This document shows positions 23,933-36,267 of a stretch of 64,000 bases of DNA, in pieces. This DNA is from Vigna angularis (lineage: Eukaryota; Streptophyta; Magnoliopsida; Fabales; Fabaceae). The stretch is taken from the NCBI RefSeq assembly GCF_016808095.1, contig NC_068971.1, positions 32,403,631 to 32,467,630 of the forward strand, written 5' to 3'. The translations under genes and the position numbers were made by a program. The first letter of the stretch is position 1. Each line of letters opens with the position of its first letter. Under the pieces are notes generated by a model. The model saw only the letters and a list, made by a program, of their open reading frames with translations, was not told the origin of the DNA and searched no databases.

Positions 23933-24066
23933 AGTTTTGGTTCACCTTTCAATAAAGCTCTCTTTTAGACTTTTATTAGGGGTCAAGAAAAAGTTCTAAT
24001 CTCCAAAAACTCTTTTAAAATAATATAAGGATCATGATTAAAATAAGATGATTTTATTATAAGTTA

Positions 24067-24634
24067 TATAGTTATCTCATTACTTGTATGTTTCAAATCC
24101 TCGCAAGTTCAGAACAAGATTTATGACGAATCTCTCCAAGTTGCAAGTTTCAACTCCGTCAATTTTTTTCATACGTTAAGTATGATTTTAGTTCATGCAT
24201 TGTAATTCGTCTTTCTTTCTAATTTTAATAGATTTTGGTTTGAAAATTTAAAAGTGAATTAATATAATTATATTAATTTAATGACATTAATTTTAATTTT
24301 TTTAAGTTTGTTAAACCGTATTTTAAATAAAATTTAAATTAAAATGTAAGAAAATAGTCTAAATAACTTAAACATAATTTTAATATGTGTTTAATAAGTC
24401 TAAATAAAATTAATAAAATTAAACTAAAATTATTATATTTATTAATTTTCAAAATTTAAATACATAAATATGAAGTTTGAAATAAAAATAAATATTTTAA
24501 TTTTATGTTTAAATTTAGAGATTAAAAATATATTTAATTATTTTTTATTTATTTTATTTTCAAAACTGTAATCAATTTATTTTTTGGAGTGAAAAACCTA
24601 ATTCTTAATCCAATCTTCAAGTTAAGTTTGCACT
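24067..24634. repeat. Dispersed direct repeat, copy B
   Basis: This is the second copy of the repeat at 21530-21998, in the same orientation, upstream of the dehydrogenase. It includes an extra segment containing GACGAATCTCTCCAAGTTGC. The two copies bracket exon 1 of that gene. Confidence 0.8.
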
Positions 24635-25400
24635 CGTCAATTTGGCCTCTTTTACATGGTTTGGCCTTGACCTATATGGGTTGGGGTTAGAAAAATCCAC
24701 ATGACCAAAAAGTCCTTAATAGAAAAAGTTCATAGAACAAAAATATCTACAAAAATCCCGTAGGTCAGGACCAACCATGATGACAAACTCCTAGCTAAGG
24801 GTCCAATCACAAGAAGCATGGCCAAACAAATTCAAGAAGGATTAAAATCATTTCCAAAAGAAGGAGCTAAACTCTTATTTACTTGGGCTATCATGAAGTA
24901 TTTCTAGACCTTGTATTAAGGGTCAAGTAGTATAGGGTATATTTTTAGGCCTTGTATAATGGGCCAAGTATTGTATGGTTTGTAATATTAGCTTAAAAGA
25001 GTGTGTCCCACCATGGGACATGATGGCCACATGGCAAGCTCTTAGTGAAGACACTTCTTAAAAAGGAAGTGGCCATGTGTCACTTTCCAAGTGAAGAAAC
25101 TCTTCCTAAAGTGGATTGCCACATGTCACTCTAAGAGTGGAAAGCTTTTGCAAAAGTGGATTGTCACATGGCACTTTAAGAGTGGAGGAACTTTACAAAA
25201 AGTAGATTGCCACATGGCACTCTAAGAGTGGAGAAACTTTGTAAAAGAAGATTGTCACATGTCTCTTTAAGAGTGGATAGTTTTTAGAAGGGTCTCCTTC
25301 CTTGTAAAATCACTTGATGAATTTGAATGTTATTAAATTCCACCTCCATAGCTTCATCTTCGCGCTTTGGCCCAACCTAGCTCGAGGAGGACGCTATCAA
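24635..25400 (+). mobile_element. LTR-retrotransposon remnant with 45-bp tandem array
   Basis: This stretch is more GC-balanced than its surroundings and carries LTR-like phrases (TTGGCCTTGACCTATATGGG, GTGTCCCACCATGGGACATG). From about 25014 to 25290 a 45-46 bp unit built on AGTGGATTGCCACATG and CTCTAAGAGTGGA repeats about six times. No coding domain is present. Assignment to an LTR is inference. Confidence 0.5.
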
Positions 25401-26000
25401 ACCATAGATTTTTTTTTAGAAAAAAATATTCATTTTGAATATAAAAAAGTAGTGAGTTACATATTCATTTTGAAATATTTCTCATATTTTCGACCACAAC
25501 ACCATCTTTCATTTTATTATTGTTATTTTACTCATCAAATTCTTTTTTTTATAAATACATAAAGTTCACTTTTTTAATAACTACTTTTTATAAGTGAGTT
25601 GTCAAGTAGCTCTTTTAGTGTCAACAAATCATTTTCTTTTGTCAAATAATAAAGTTTTCAACTTATTTTAAGTCTCTTATAATTATAAAAAAAAAATGAA
25701 AGAAACATACAAAATTTACCGTGAGCCTTTTTTTAAATCAATTTTTTTGTCTCAAAGTTGGCGGAAAAAACCATGGACATAGATCTCAGACAATCAGTTA
25801 CATGCTTACTTGGAAATTATTCTTACCAAAAATGGATTGACTTAATGCTAGTTGGGTTAAAGATAACATTCTCATGCAAAAGTTCGAGAATGGTTGGATC
25901 ATCACACACAGGTCGACATAGGTCGATCTAGGATGAAGGTCATGACGATTTGAGTCGAAATAAAGGTTGAGACAAACCAAAATGGGCTAAGGATTGAAAC
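25400..26000. other. AT-rich spacer ending in a TCGA-rich repeat
   Basis: No gene is visible. 25880-25990 carries GGTCGACATAGGTCGATC-type phrases, also found at 44680-44960, indicating a shared dispersed repeat. Confidence 0.35.
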
Positions 26001-26009
26001 GAGTTGTGT

Positions 26010-27330
26010 AAGACCCAGGAAAAATAAATAACTAGAAGAGTGGTATGGGTGTGGATGACATTAGTTAAAATAATAAAAGATAAACTACACCGTAAAATGT
26101 AGCACAATTGGCTAGAGCTCTTTGTTATGGATTGAAGCTCACATGTTTGATTCTTTTTGTGTGCATTGGATGTGAATTATTTCGTTTTATTATTATATTT
26201 TTTGGACGTATCGTGTGCGGGGTTGTTTGTATTGTTTGTTGTGTATGTGAATAACAAGATAAAGGTGTTTGTCTAATTTGGAAGGTGATTTAAGGTTTTA
26301 CAATTTTTATGAAAGGTGAAGAGATGAGAACAAATACATTGTATCTTATTACATATGTAAGACTGAGGAAATTGTAGTTGTTAGAGAATAAAGTGGTTAT
26401 GATACTTAAGTATTAATTTTTGGTAATTAGTGTGTAATGCTTAGGTGTTTCTTTTTATGATTATAATTGTTATGTTTATTATTTAATGTTATTGTTGATT
26501 AGTAGAACACATGATTAGTATGTTGTTATTTTGGTGATTGTGTGTGTGTGATAGTATCAATGTATTGTGTTGACTTGTTGATAAAAGGATGATTTAAGAT
26601 TGAATGAGTGTGGGTTCAATTTTAGAAAGAAAATGAGAAACTTAGATTTTAAGTGTATTTTTGGTCTAGGGGCAAAGGTTTTTTTTTCACCTTCATTAAA
26701 TGGTGCAGAAATTAAGTTAGGGGTTGTAGAAAGTAAAAGAATAAAATTCAAATATGAAATTAAAAGATTACGTGAATCTTTTTGGAAGAGATAGTTGTTG
26801 ATATATTTTACAAAGTAGTTGAGATAAAATATGAGAGAAAATCTTAGTAGGTTTTAGAAATAAAGTGAGAGATTTTATTAAAGCCAAAAAGATATAGATA
26901 GAATAAAAGAAGATAAAAGGAGAAGGGGAAACTAGGGTTTGTACATTGTTCTCTATATCTTAAAATGAAATTGAGAGAGATAACGGAGAGAAAAGACGTT
27001 TTCTAGGAAAAAGGAGGAAGAGTTGCAGAAAACCTTAGTGGAAGGAAGGATTTGTGGTGTTTTTGAAGTTAGATTAAACCCTAGTATTGACCAAGGTATG
27101 AGAAAGCTTACCTTTGTTTGTTTTCTTATTTTTTTGTATGATGAATAAGGTTTGCTTTTTATTATCTTGAAAGGTAATGTTGTTTTAATGCATGTGGATG
27201 TATGAGAATATGTTTATGCATGGTGATAGGGTTTATATCGTAGTTGTGTTGGGTTTTCCCTATGAATGTATGTATGGTTTTGTTGGGTTATTCCATAATA
27301 GGGTTTCTGATGCAAACGAGGTGGAAAAGC
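26010..27330 (+). mobile_element. LTR-type repeat, relative of 62440-63560
   Basis: The same order of motifs occurs in both places: GTAAGACCCAGGAAAA versus GTAAGATCCGAGAAAT, the GGTCTAGGGGCAAA versus GGCCTAGGGGCAAA box, AAACCCTAGTATTGACCAAG versus AAGCCCTAGTATTGGTCAAG, and GGTGATAGGGTTTAT versus GATGATAGGGTTTAT. Spacing is similar (about 1.1-1.3 kb). These look like LTRs or solo LTRs of one gypsy-like family. No protein domains are seen. Confidence 0.55.
26100..26155 (+). other. tRNA-like A-box/B-box pair (SINE or tRNA relic)
   Basis: TAGCACAATTGG (26100-26111) resembles the A box and TGTTTGATTCT (26144-26154) the B box of a tRNA-type pol III promoter, spaced as in a tRNA. No cloverleaf with paired acceptor stem could be folded by eye. 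It lies inside the LTR-type repeat and is not called as a tRNA gene. Confidence 0.3.
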
Positions 27331-29950
27331 TCGAAGTTGTAGCAACTCAAAGCAAGGCAAGGGAAGCTTGCGCCGCAAAGTGATCACGGTGGCTCTCAAA
27401 CTCGTGTTGGAAGGATTTCTATGGTATTGCTGATATGATCATAAATGGGGCAACAATGAAGAGCTTTCAAAGTGACAACAAGCATAAAAAATAGTAGAAT
27501 AGGTTTCCTTTAGGCGTGTATTTGCCTTTTGATTTCTTTCTCTAAGTTCTTGTGAATAATTGCTTATAAACTCTTCTTTCTCTTTAAGAGCAAGCAATGT
27601 GGGACTATCCATGGCTTGATCTTAAAAAGAAGAGAAGAGAAAGTGAGCATTCTAGGCGTGTAGGAGTTAGTGGCATAGCTAGTTGTCATATTTTGAACTA
27701 TAGGAGAACTAGTTGCCTTATAAACCCTTTGGAGTGGAGAGAATTGATCAATGTGGGACTCAAAAGTCCCTAGAAGACCTGCAGCAGCTGCTGGACGGAC
27801 TACACCCTCAAAAGTCCCACATCTCCTAGATCTTGCATCTTAGCTCACTCCAAAGGTTATATAAGAAGGCTTAGGGGTCTCCTTTTTGTACACCTTACCT
27901 TGATTCAATGAATTTGAGTTGATTTGCACTTTTGCAATCTTCTTTGAGATAGAATTCTGTCTCTAAAGTCCCAAATTTGGGCAGACCTTATCTTGTTCAA
28001 GCAAGTGGCGGTCCTCCTCTTGATGCTTATCTTGGAAGCTTGTTCAAGTGGCGCATCTTCAATTCCTAAGTTTCCTTTTCCTTAATCTCTTCCATTTTTA
28101 ATTTCTTTCCCATTCTCTTAAATGTCATTTAGTATATTCTCTCTAGGTATGCAATTCCTAAGAGATCAAAAATCTAAGGCTCATGATACCACATGATGGG
28201 AAAGTTTTTTTAATTTTATGCTTGTTGGTGTTTTTGGGCGAGATTCATATGCGAATGGCCGGAAAAGATGAACCTATGGTGGTTCTTGGTTGAAGATCAA
28301 TGGAGGTACAAAGAAGATGAACATGGTTGCGGTGTGAGATTGGACGTTGGTGGTTCTATTGCGCGAAGAAGATGATGATGATGAATGCGAGAATGGAGGT
28401 GTTGCCATGGTTGACGATCTGCCCTCGGGGTGGTGGAAACAGCGGCTGACAACGATGGTGGCAGTACAAGAAGGCTAGAGTTCTAATGGAGGGAAAATTA
28501 GGGTTTTCTGGAGATGGAAGATGATGCTGACGTGGCAGGGCTGATGTGGCAAGGTTAATGATGTGGTAGCTTCACAATGGTCAGATCTGTGTGTGGTCGA
28601 TTGGGACACGTGGTAATATCTTAGAGTACTTGACTAGTTAATGATAGAAGGGGTGTATGCTTGTAAAAACAGGGGTGTCTTTAGCTATTTGTAATTTTCT
28701 TTCAAAATTATGATTTTGGGTCTCATTTTGTAACTTTGGATTAACTAATTCCATATTTTAAATGAATAAAACTTTAATTTCAGCTACAAAAATAAACATT
28801 AAACTATTTAAAAATAATTTATGCAATTAAAAATTATTTTTTAAGCCTTTTTAATTTCTAAATTCGATAACTTTAATTATTACAAATCTTCTTCAAATTA
28901 TTCATTTAAGTAGAAAAGTCATATTAAATTACAACATTAATTGTTATCTAACGTACTGTAGTAACTTAAGTTGTCAGAATGTTTTGTACAATCACTTATC
29001 ATGGTAAAACTCATCTTTCACATTATATACTTAATTACCTAAATACATAAATGAATAACAATCTTATAATAACCAATAAAAAATTCAACTAAAGAAGAGC
29101 GGGAGAATCAAACTTTTTTTATATGTTTGTGTTTATTTCTTTTTGTCTTTACTATTTTAAAATCCTCCTTTATTGTTTTTATGTTCTAACATTTATTGAA
29201 AATATTTTATTTTAAGTTACATATTCAATTGAATTCAATTGAAGACTATTTAAGTCATTTTAATTCTATCTATATTCTTTTTGTTAATTTTATGTGCAAT
29301 AAACATCTCAATTCAAAACACTAGACCATTGTGCATACCATTGAAAAATTACTGCAATGTTGTTTTATTAGAAGATTAACATCTGATTGTGAAAACCACT
29401 TTATCTTATTTTCTACCACTTTAATGTACGAGAAAAAAAATTAAGAGAAAGAAAAATAATTTCTCTTTATTCTCTAAATAGTTATATATTTTATTTATAA
29501 CAAAGCGCGTTATTATTCTTTTTCAATTTAAAAAAAAAAAGATATTTCAATTTTATTTTATTTAACAAAAATGTATTATTATGTATGGTTAGTTTTATCC
29601 TTCTTTCTCATATTTTATTTCAGTTTTGAGTTATGATGTTATTATGTATTTAATAAAACAGATATTTTACTTAACACAGATCTTTTTCTTATCTACATAT
29701 CTATTGAAAATACATTTGTATATTTAAAAATAGAGAAAGGAAATTCGATTTGTTTTGTGGGAGTCGTTCATCTAGAAGCATAGAAAAGATGGAGGTGCGA
29801 AAGTTTGAAACTGAACACGAGCAATACAGTTCGAAAGCGTATTGGAAATTTCTGCTTGCTTACATTACCGTATGCCAAACGTATGTATGATGTAATTAAA
29901 ACGCCAGTCAGGACTGGTTGGAATTGACGGGACTTATCAGGTCCACTAGG
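27330..29950. mobile_element. Retroelement remnants and AT-rich spacer
   Basis: 27590-28200 has phrases typical of terminal repeats of short retroelements: AATGTGGGACT twice, TCCACTCCAAAGG-like mirrored boxes, a plausible TATATAAG at about 27857 and GATACCACATG. 28240-28620 is GC-richer but encodes no recognised protein. 28750-29950 is AT-rich with no gene. Borders cannot be set. Confidence 0.35.
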
Positions 29951-30011
29951 AATTGACGTGACTGAAAATAAGAATTATTATAAAAGTTAAGAGAATGGAG
30001 AGTGAAAAAAT

Positions 30012-30225
30012 GATAATGTTTAATCATATTTTTACATTATTTTTTTTACAACATTCTAATATTATTAATGTGTCATTTTGATATTGATTTATATTGTTAT
30101 CGGTTTATGTTGATTTTTATGATTATTATTTTTAATTGTAAAATAATTTTAGATTAATTATAAAATGACATGTAAAAAGTGTTAAAATATTGTCAAAAAA
30201 ATATTATTAACATTATTTTTATAAA
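30012..30225. mobile_element. Diverged MITE of the 23.6 kb family
   Basis: The order ACAACATTCTAATATTATTA, TGTCATTTTG, then mirrored AAAATGACATG and GTTAAAATATTGTCAAAAAA matches the family at 23531-23932. It is more diverged, and no target duplication is preserved. Confidence 0.6.
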
Positions 30226-30229
30226 AAAC

Positions 30230-31500
30230 GAAGAAAAAATATGATTCAAAGTTCTAAACTTTTCTTAAATGAATAATAGAAGAGAATAAAAATAAATAAA
30301 TAAAAGATGTATCAGAATGTTTTTTTAACGTATTTGAAAAGTTTTATTATAAATTTTAAAATCTATGTGAAAACAAAATGGAATGAATGCCGTCCAATTC
30401 ATTTTTTAGGTTAAAAAGTACATTTGATCGGAACAAAAACTATTACTGCAATATGGAATTTTTTTTACATTAGATGAAAATATTCTTTTAAGAAAACAAA
30501 ATATAAATATAATATTTTATCTTTTTTTTTCAAGATATTTCCGCAAACCAATATAGGGTTATGCTAGTTAGTAACTTTTACATTCAATGCTTATAGGTGC
30601 TTTAGTATGATAACGAAAATACATATTGTCCATAAATCCCTTTTTGAACTATTTGAAAGTTCGAGTTCAAAGAAACAATCACACTACCTTTAAAAGTTTT
30701 TTTACATTGTGTCCATGACAATCCCTTTTTGAACTATTTTGGAGATATCACTATCATAGGCTTTATTTAGATTGGTAAATTGTGATGGGAATAGAAAGGC
30801 GATGAAAAATATGGTAGCTTGATACTTTAAAATATATTGTATTTATTATTACAAAAATTATTTTTATTTTAATAATAATATATTAATTATTTATTTTATT
30901 ATGATAAACTATTATAAGGAATCACACATTGTAACTTTATGATACTAATACTTTAAAATACTTAACAATAAAATATTTAAGAAGTAATATTTATATGGTG
31001 ACAATAATTTATAATGTTTTGTGTTAAAAATTTTAATATATATAATTTTAATTTAGATTCACACAATAACAATTGTATATATGTTTTTAATAACTATTGA
31101 ACACTTTTTTATACATGTATAAACTATAGAATAAGGAGCGATTCGAGAGGCTTAAACAAACATAAAACAAGAGACCTTTTATTTAAAATTTATTTTATAT
31201 TTAAAATTTCTTTTTTTGAGCTTTGTTTGATGAAAAATTATTTATTAAATTATCATAATTAATTTCATTTAATATTTCTTCTTCAATAGATAATATGATT
31301 GTAAAATCTCAAAAAATAATATTTTAAAAGTGGTGGTAGTATAAAAATAATAAAACTCGATTATTTTAATATTAAATGAGTTATTTATAAATAGTTTTGT
31401 TATAAACGAGTTTCATTATTTTAAAACGTACCATATGTCCAAAAATCACTTTTCTAGAGTTCTTTACTTTCTCTTTAAGAGTTTTAACTCCTAAATAATC
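30230..31500. other. AT-rich region without recognisable gene
   Basis: No coding frame of note and no clear repeat pair was found; the sequence is homopolymer-rich. Confidence 0.35.
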
Positions 31501-32830
31501 TTTTTGACGATCAGGAGATACTTAGAAGATCACGACAAAATAATTTACACATCTACCCGATCAGTTCTTTGTCTAGAGCAAGTAAGTTTCTATCCCTGTT
31601 TTTGTTCATTCTCAATTTGTGATTCTGTCCAAGAATCCTTTCTTGCATGTAACAAATATGTTTCTCCTTTGGTTCTTTTGTAAACCGAGGTCCTAAGGAC
31701 TCTTTTCACTTTCAATTTGGTGTTTCATAGGTGTTTATAGAATTTCCTTGTGTTTCAAGCAATCAGTGAGGTGTTCTTAGAGTTGGGAAGTTCCTTGTAA
31801 GTTAAGGTAAGTTAGACCTTGTTTTAGATTATGTTTGTGGTTTGAATTTAGTATCTCTATGAATGATAAAATGATTTCAGTGAAATAACTAGTTGGTTGT
31901 TAATAATCTTTGTGTTTAGATGATGATAAATGATTGTATGATGTTGAATGCTTTGTATGGTGTGTTTCAATGTTTCTACTCTTATGATTGTGTGTGATGA
32001 AATTGTATGATTGTTGAAAATGGGATTCAAAGTGTTTGGATTGAAGAAGAGTCAATGACTTGGATCTTAAGTTTAAAAAGGGGGGTTTGATAGGTGAGTT
32101 TGAGAAACGGGGGTTGATGTGAGAGAACCACTATTATAGAACTGTGATGAAGTCATTTGAGACTTGCTAAAGGTATTATTAAATTGAAATTTGATAGGTA
32201 ATTAGAGGTAGTTCATTATTGGGGTTTTAGGGGTGTTTTTATTGTTAAAATTGGAGTTTTGAGTAGTGAAATTCTGAACTAAAGAATTAGGATAGGTTTG
32301 GGAAGTTTGGGGCCTTAATTGAGTTTGCTGTTTTGGTGTATGGAATAGTAGAATTGGGTTTAAGTAGTCTAGAATGAGTATTTTGGGGTTTTGAGTGGTC
32401 ATTTCAAGTTAGATTTGTTCTTAGATATTCCTTAGTGCCTAAGAGGTTGTAGGAACTATTTAAACTTGTGTAGATGGTTACCAAAGTCCAAATAGCTGAA
32501 TTTTAGAAGTTGATGCAACGCTAAGCGCCCCATGAGCATCCTTTTTCTAAGAGGAACTCTCCCGAGCGCCCTCAAGCGCCCTCTAAGCGCCCCTATCTAG
32601 GGATTTGGTGCCTGAGCTTCCTTTTAAGGGGCGTTAAGGGCCATTGCACCTTTTGTGGAGTGAATGGACATCTAGCACAATAGTTGGCAAATCAATAAGA
32701 ACCAAAGTTCACTGCCAACACTAAGATCAATCCAAAGGAGCAATGTAAAGGCATCACAAAAAGGCAAGGAACTGTTATAGGAAAAGGAAGGTCGTTCGGA
32801 GTATCTTCAAGATTCAGATATTGTTTCCAC
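31500..32830 (+). mobile_element. Gypsy-type LTR remnant
   Basis: The segment resembles 40020-40740 in style: an AGCAAGTAAGTTTCTATCCC / TGTAAGTTAGTATTTTACCC start followed by a long TG-rich tract. It then has a CGCTAAGCGCCCC run (32518-32600), while the other has TGAGCATC/GAGCACC phrases. No protein domain or second LTR was found. Confidence 0.4.
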
Positions 32831-35100
32831 TCGGTTTCAGGTATGCCAATTTTCTTTTCCCTTTTGGTTATGATTGTTACTGTGAGAAATCCTGAAAAAT
32901 ACTTGTTTTGTGCAAAATTAATTTATCTTGTTTTTCATTGTTCAGAGAAGGGATATATATGGCGCATGGGAGCAATATCTTGGACTTGAACACACTCACA
33001 ATACTCCTAAAAGATCGAATGCAGCGAGGGTCTAATATTATCATGAAGCTAGTTCTTCATTTTTCTTCGAGGAATGGGAGCTGGTGAGTTTGTGCTCCTT
33101 ATCGTAAAATGAGATTACGTTGTCAATGATGGGTGAATGAAAAGAGGACATTTGTTACAATTGTAGAAGAACGAGATGAGAGTGTCACTGACGGCAACGC
33201 AAAGAAGAAGAACGAGATGGGAGCATTACCGACGGCACCGCCGACGTCTTCAGTTTCACCGTAGCGACACGATGGTTGGTGTTGGTGTTGCTCCTTGGTT
33301 TCTGGGTATCCTCCTTTCCTTTTACATTAACATTGCCACATCAATTGGGTCACAACTATCACATAATAAAAAATTGGACAAGTCACAATTGTTACATCAT
33401 TATGCCGTTAGCGTTACCGTAAACAAAAATGACCAACTCAAACCATTTTTACATAATATGGTATAACCGTGAACATTTGAAAAAAAAATAAGACCACTTT
33501 AAATACTTAACTAAACTAGGAACTAAAATTTGTATTAAACCTTAATATTGTCGTCTTCAAGTAACACCTTATAAATGTTATGATATGATAGGATAAGAAT
33601 ATTGAATGTATTCTATCAAACAACCATATAATTGACTGGTAAATAGTAAGTAGTAATTGTTAAATAGTAAGTAGTAATTTTTAGAAATTTTTGGACCAGT
33701 TTTTAGCGTCCTTTGTACTTCATTGTTGTTTATTGATAAAGTGCATTTAATTGAAATATGATCGGATGGATAATGGAATATTGTGGATCTTGTCTCAAAC
33801 AAACTAGTCCATTATAAAAAAGAATTTTGTAATGGATAATATATAGACGCAATTATAAGTCTTGTATGTTGGTGGGACTATTTTATAACGCAAACGTTAC
33901 TTTCATAGTGTCCTTTCAGCACTGAAATTGAACTGTCACCCATCGAAAAAAAAAATTCAAATGATTATAAAACCCAGTCAAAAAAGACGACCCAGTCCAT
34001 ATAACTATAACAACAGTGCTATACGGTACAAATATTTAATGTTAGTGGGTGGATTTCAAACTAAAAATGGAGAATTTATCGTTTGATGTCTTTGGAGAGT
34101 AAGAAAAGAATAAACAAGAGAATTCAGTAAAAAATAATTGCCATTTTTAAAGGATGTAAAATTTAGTGGAGAAAAAGTCCCTGTCCTATCTAATACGACA
34201 AAATTCGAGATAAATTTGAAAATTTAGTTAGATCGAATCAAATAGATGAATAATGTTAGATAAATCAAAAACTAAATTTAGATAATAAATTAGAATTGTT
34301 AAAATATATAACTTAAATTTATATTTTAATATTTATAAATTCATAAATATATTTAAATTTTTGAATTCTATTTTTGCTATGATTCTTTTTTGCTAAAATT
34401 TAATAATAAAGTATATAAAATTAATAATTCATTATAATAATTAATATTAAAAGCATATGTGTTACATTTTTAAGTTTAAGATTGAAAATAACTTTTTTAA
34501 AAGAAACTAACTAAATAAATCCGTAATCTAAATAATTTAATCAAATTAATCTGGAAATAATTTGAATTTGACTAACCGATCATTTAGTCTTTGTTCATTT
34601 TCACGAATTTGTTGGTCACTACCATAAATTTGCTGTTCGGAGATATATGAGAGAGAAGATATTTGGAGTGGGGAGGAGATGGAAAGGGATATGATGTTAT
34701 TTATTGTAGCTGTGTGTTTTCACCAAATTGTATCCATGTGCTTTTCTTATGTTGGTACAGGAATGCCCAAGGATGAACATGGAAAAATGGAGATAGGCAA
34801 CTGAAATGGCAAATATGGAAGTTTCAAGGAAGTTGAAGTCATGGTTTAATAATAAGACTAGTTGTAAAATTGAATTATTATTTTTAAAAGATTTTTTTGG
34901 AAAAGAGTTGTTATATGATTTAGTAAGTATATAAAAGTAGTTTGTTATTCTCATGTTGAATGGACAGAATTTTCTTCCCATAGGAGATCTACATCTTGAT
35001 ACTGTATTTTTATTGGTGATAACTTGATTGATTGTTTAGAGAGTTACAATTTCGAGATATCACTCAAATGACGTTTATATGTGACAATCAAGTTCTGATA
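32830..35100. other. Intergenic region, no recognised gene
   Basis: A frame at 33176-33466 has an Arg-rich start and one hydrophobic stretch (APWFLGILLSFYINIATS). A faint resemblance to NIPA-type magnesium transporter N-termini is not enough for a call. The rest is AT-rich. Confidence 0.3.
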
Positions 35101-35103
35101 ATA

Positions 35104-35217
35104 TATTAGAAAAGAAAGTCCAACTCAATCCTACTAAAATCGATTTATAAAATGAGGTTTGTACTCACTTATATATTATAAATTGGTCTATCTCTAGTTG
35201 ACGTGAAACTTCTAACC
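35104..35217 (-). mobile_element. Diverged TRIM LTR
   Basis: It runs from TATTAGAAAAGAAAG to GTGAAACTTCTAACCA and keeps the internal blocks ACTCACTTATATATTATAAATT and TATCTCTAGTTGACGTG of the 40.9 kb TRIM. It is preceded by TTCTGATAATA, a decayed primer-binding site complement. An ATA-type microsatellite follows at once. Confidence 0.65.
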
Positions 35218-35251
<34 letters not shown>

Positions 35252-35320
35252 TAATAATAATAATAATGATAATAATAATAATAATAATAAATATAATATT
35301 AATAATAATAATAATATATT
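35218..35320. repeat. (AAT)n microsatellite
   Basis: AATAATAAT repeats with occasional GAT units follow directly on the TRIM LTR. Confidence 0.9.
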
Positions 35321-36258
35321 AATTTAAATTATAAAGATAAAATTATAATCTTATATTTTAATTTATTAAAATATACTTTTATCTATCAAATCATTCATAA
35401 ACTTTATTTTTAAATATTTTTCTTTTGACCTTCAAATCTTTAAAATAAATAACACAAATTTTATTTTCAAATTTTTCTAAATTTATTCATTTATTCTTCT
35501 CAAATTTATTTTAGAAGTAAACAAACTGAATATCAAATATAAATTTTTAAATATTGTATATTTAATTGAAGTGATCAAATTGATTTCGAATTCGATTCAG
35601 CTTTCCAATGTAGTATACAAACAAATGAAAAATACAGTAAATCATATGTGTGATTCACTTATTTTATTAATTCTCTCTCTTTTTCCTCTTTATCAAATAA
35701 ATTTAATTAAATTTGTCTCTCTTAGTTTTACTCACCCTTCAATAAATACATCGCACGAAAAGGGGTGCCACCTGATGAGACTTTGATAAGCGTGCACATT
35801 TGTGAATAAAGACACTTTTTTCTAATAATAATCTAATTATTATAATAAGTTGTGTTAAAAACAAACTTAGTCTTTGTAATATTTTAAACTTTTAGATTCT
35901 CCAGTTTATTTTATAGCTTTAATTTTTAACATTTTTAAGTGTTATATCTTTAACATGAAAACGTATCAATAATGTAATTACGTGATAATGATACGTTAAT
36001 ATCATGTCAGGGTATCGAGTCAACACCATGATGGTGTTTAAGCATGACGAGGAAGCGACTAAAATAAGTTTTTACAGAATAATAAATTCATAAAATAATA
36101 AAATTTAAAAATAACAATTTATAGAAAAACTAGGCATTTAAATCTCAATATATAAAAGATTAATTTAAAATAACTATAAACTGTTATACTCAATTTTTCT
36201 TTTTACAATATAAGAAACAAACTAAGTTTCATAAAATAGGTTAAAAAAGCCAAAAATA
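35320..36258. other. AT-rich spacer
   Basis: No gene was recognised. Short AT-rich frames show no family features. The stretch ends at the 9-bp duplication of the Pack-MULE. Confidence 0.35.
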
Positions 36259-36267
36259 TTGAAATAA

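Noticed and set aside
26100..26172. Functional tRNA gene
   Set aside because: A- and B-box-like sequences exist, but acceptor and anticodon stems do not pair.
33176..33466. 96-codon frame with a hydrophobic stretch, faintly like a NIPA magnesium transporter N-terminus
   Set aside because: Only scattered residues match, the Arg-rich start is unlike the family, and no further exon follows.
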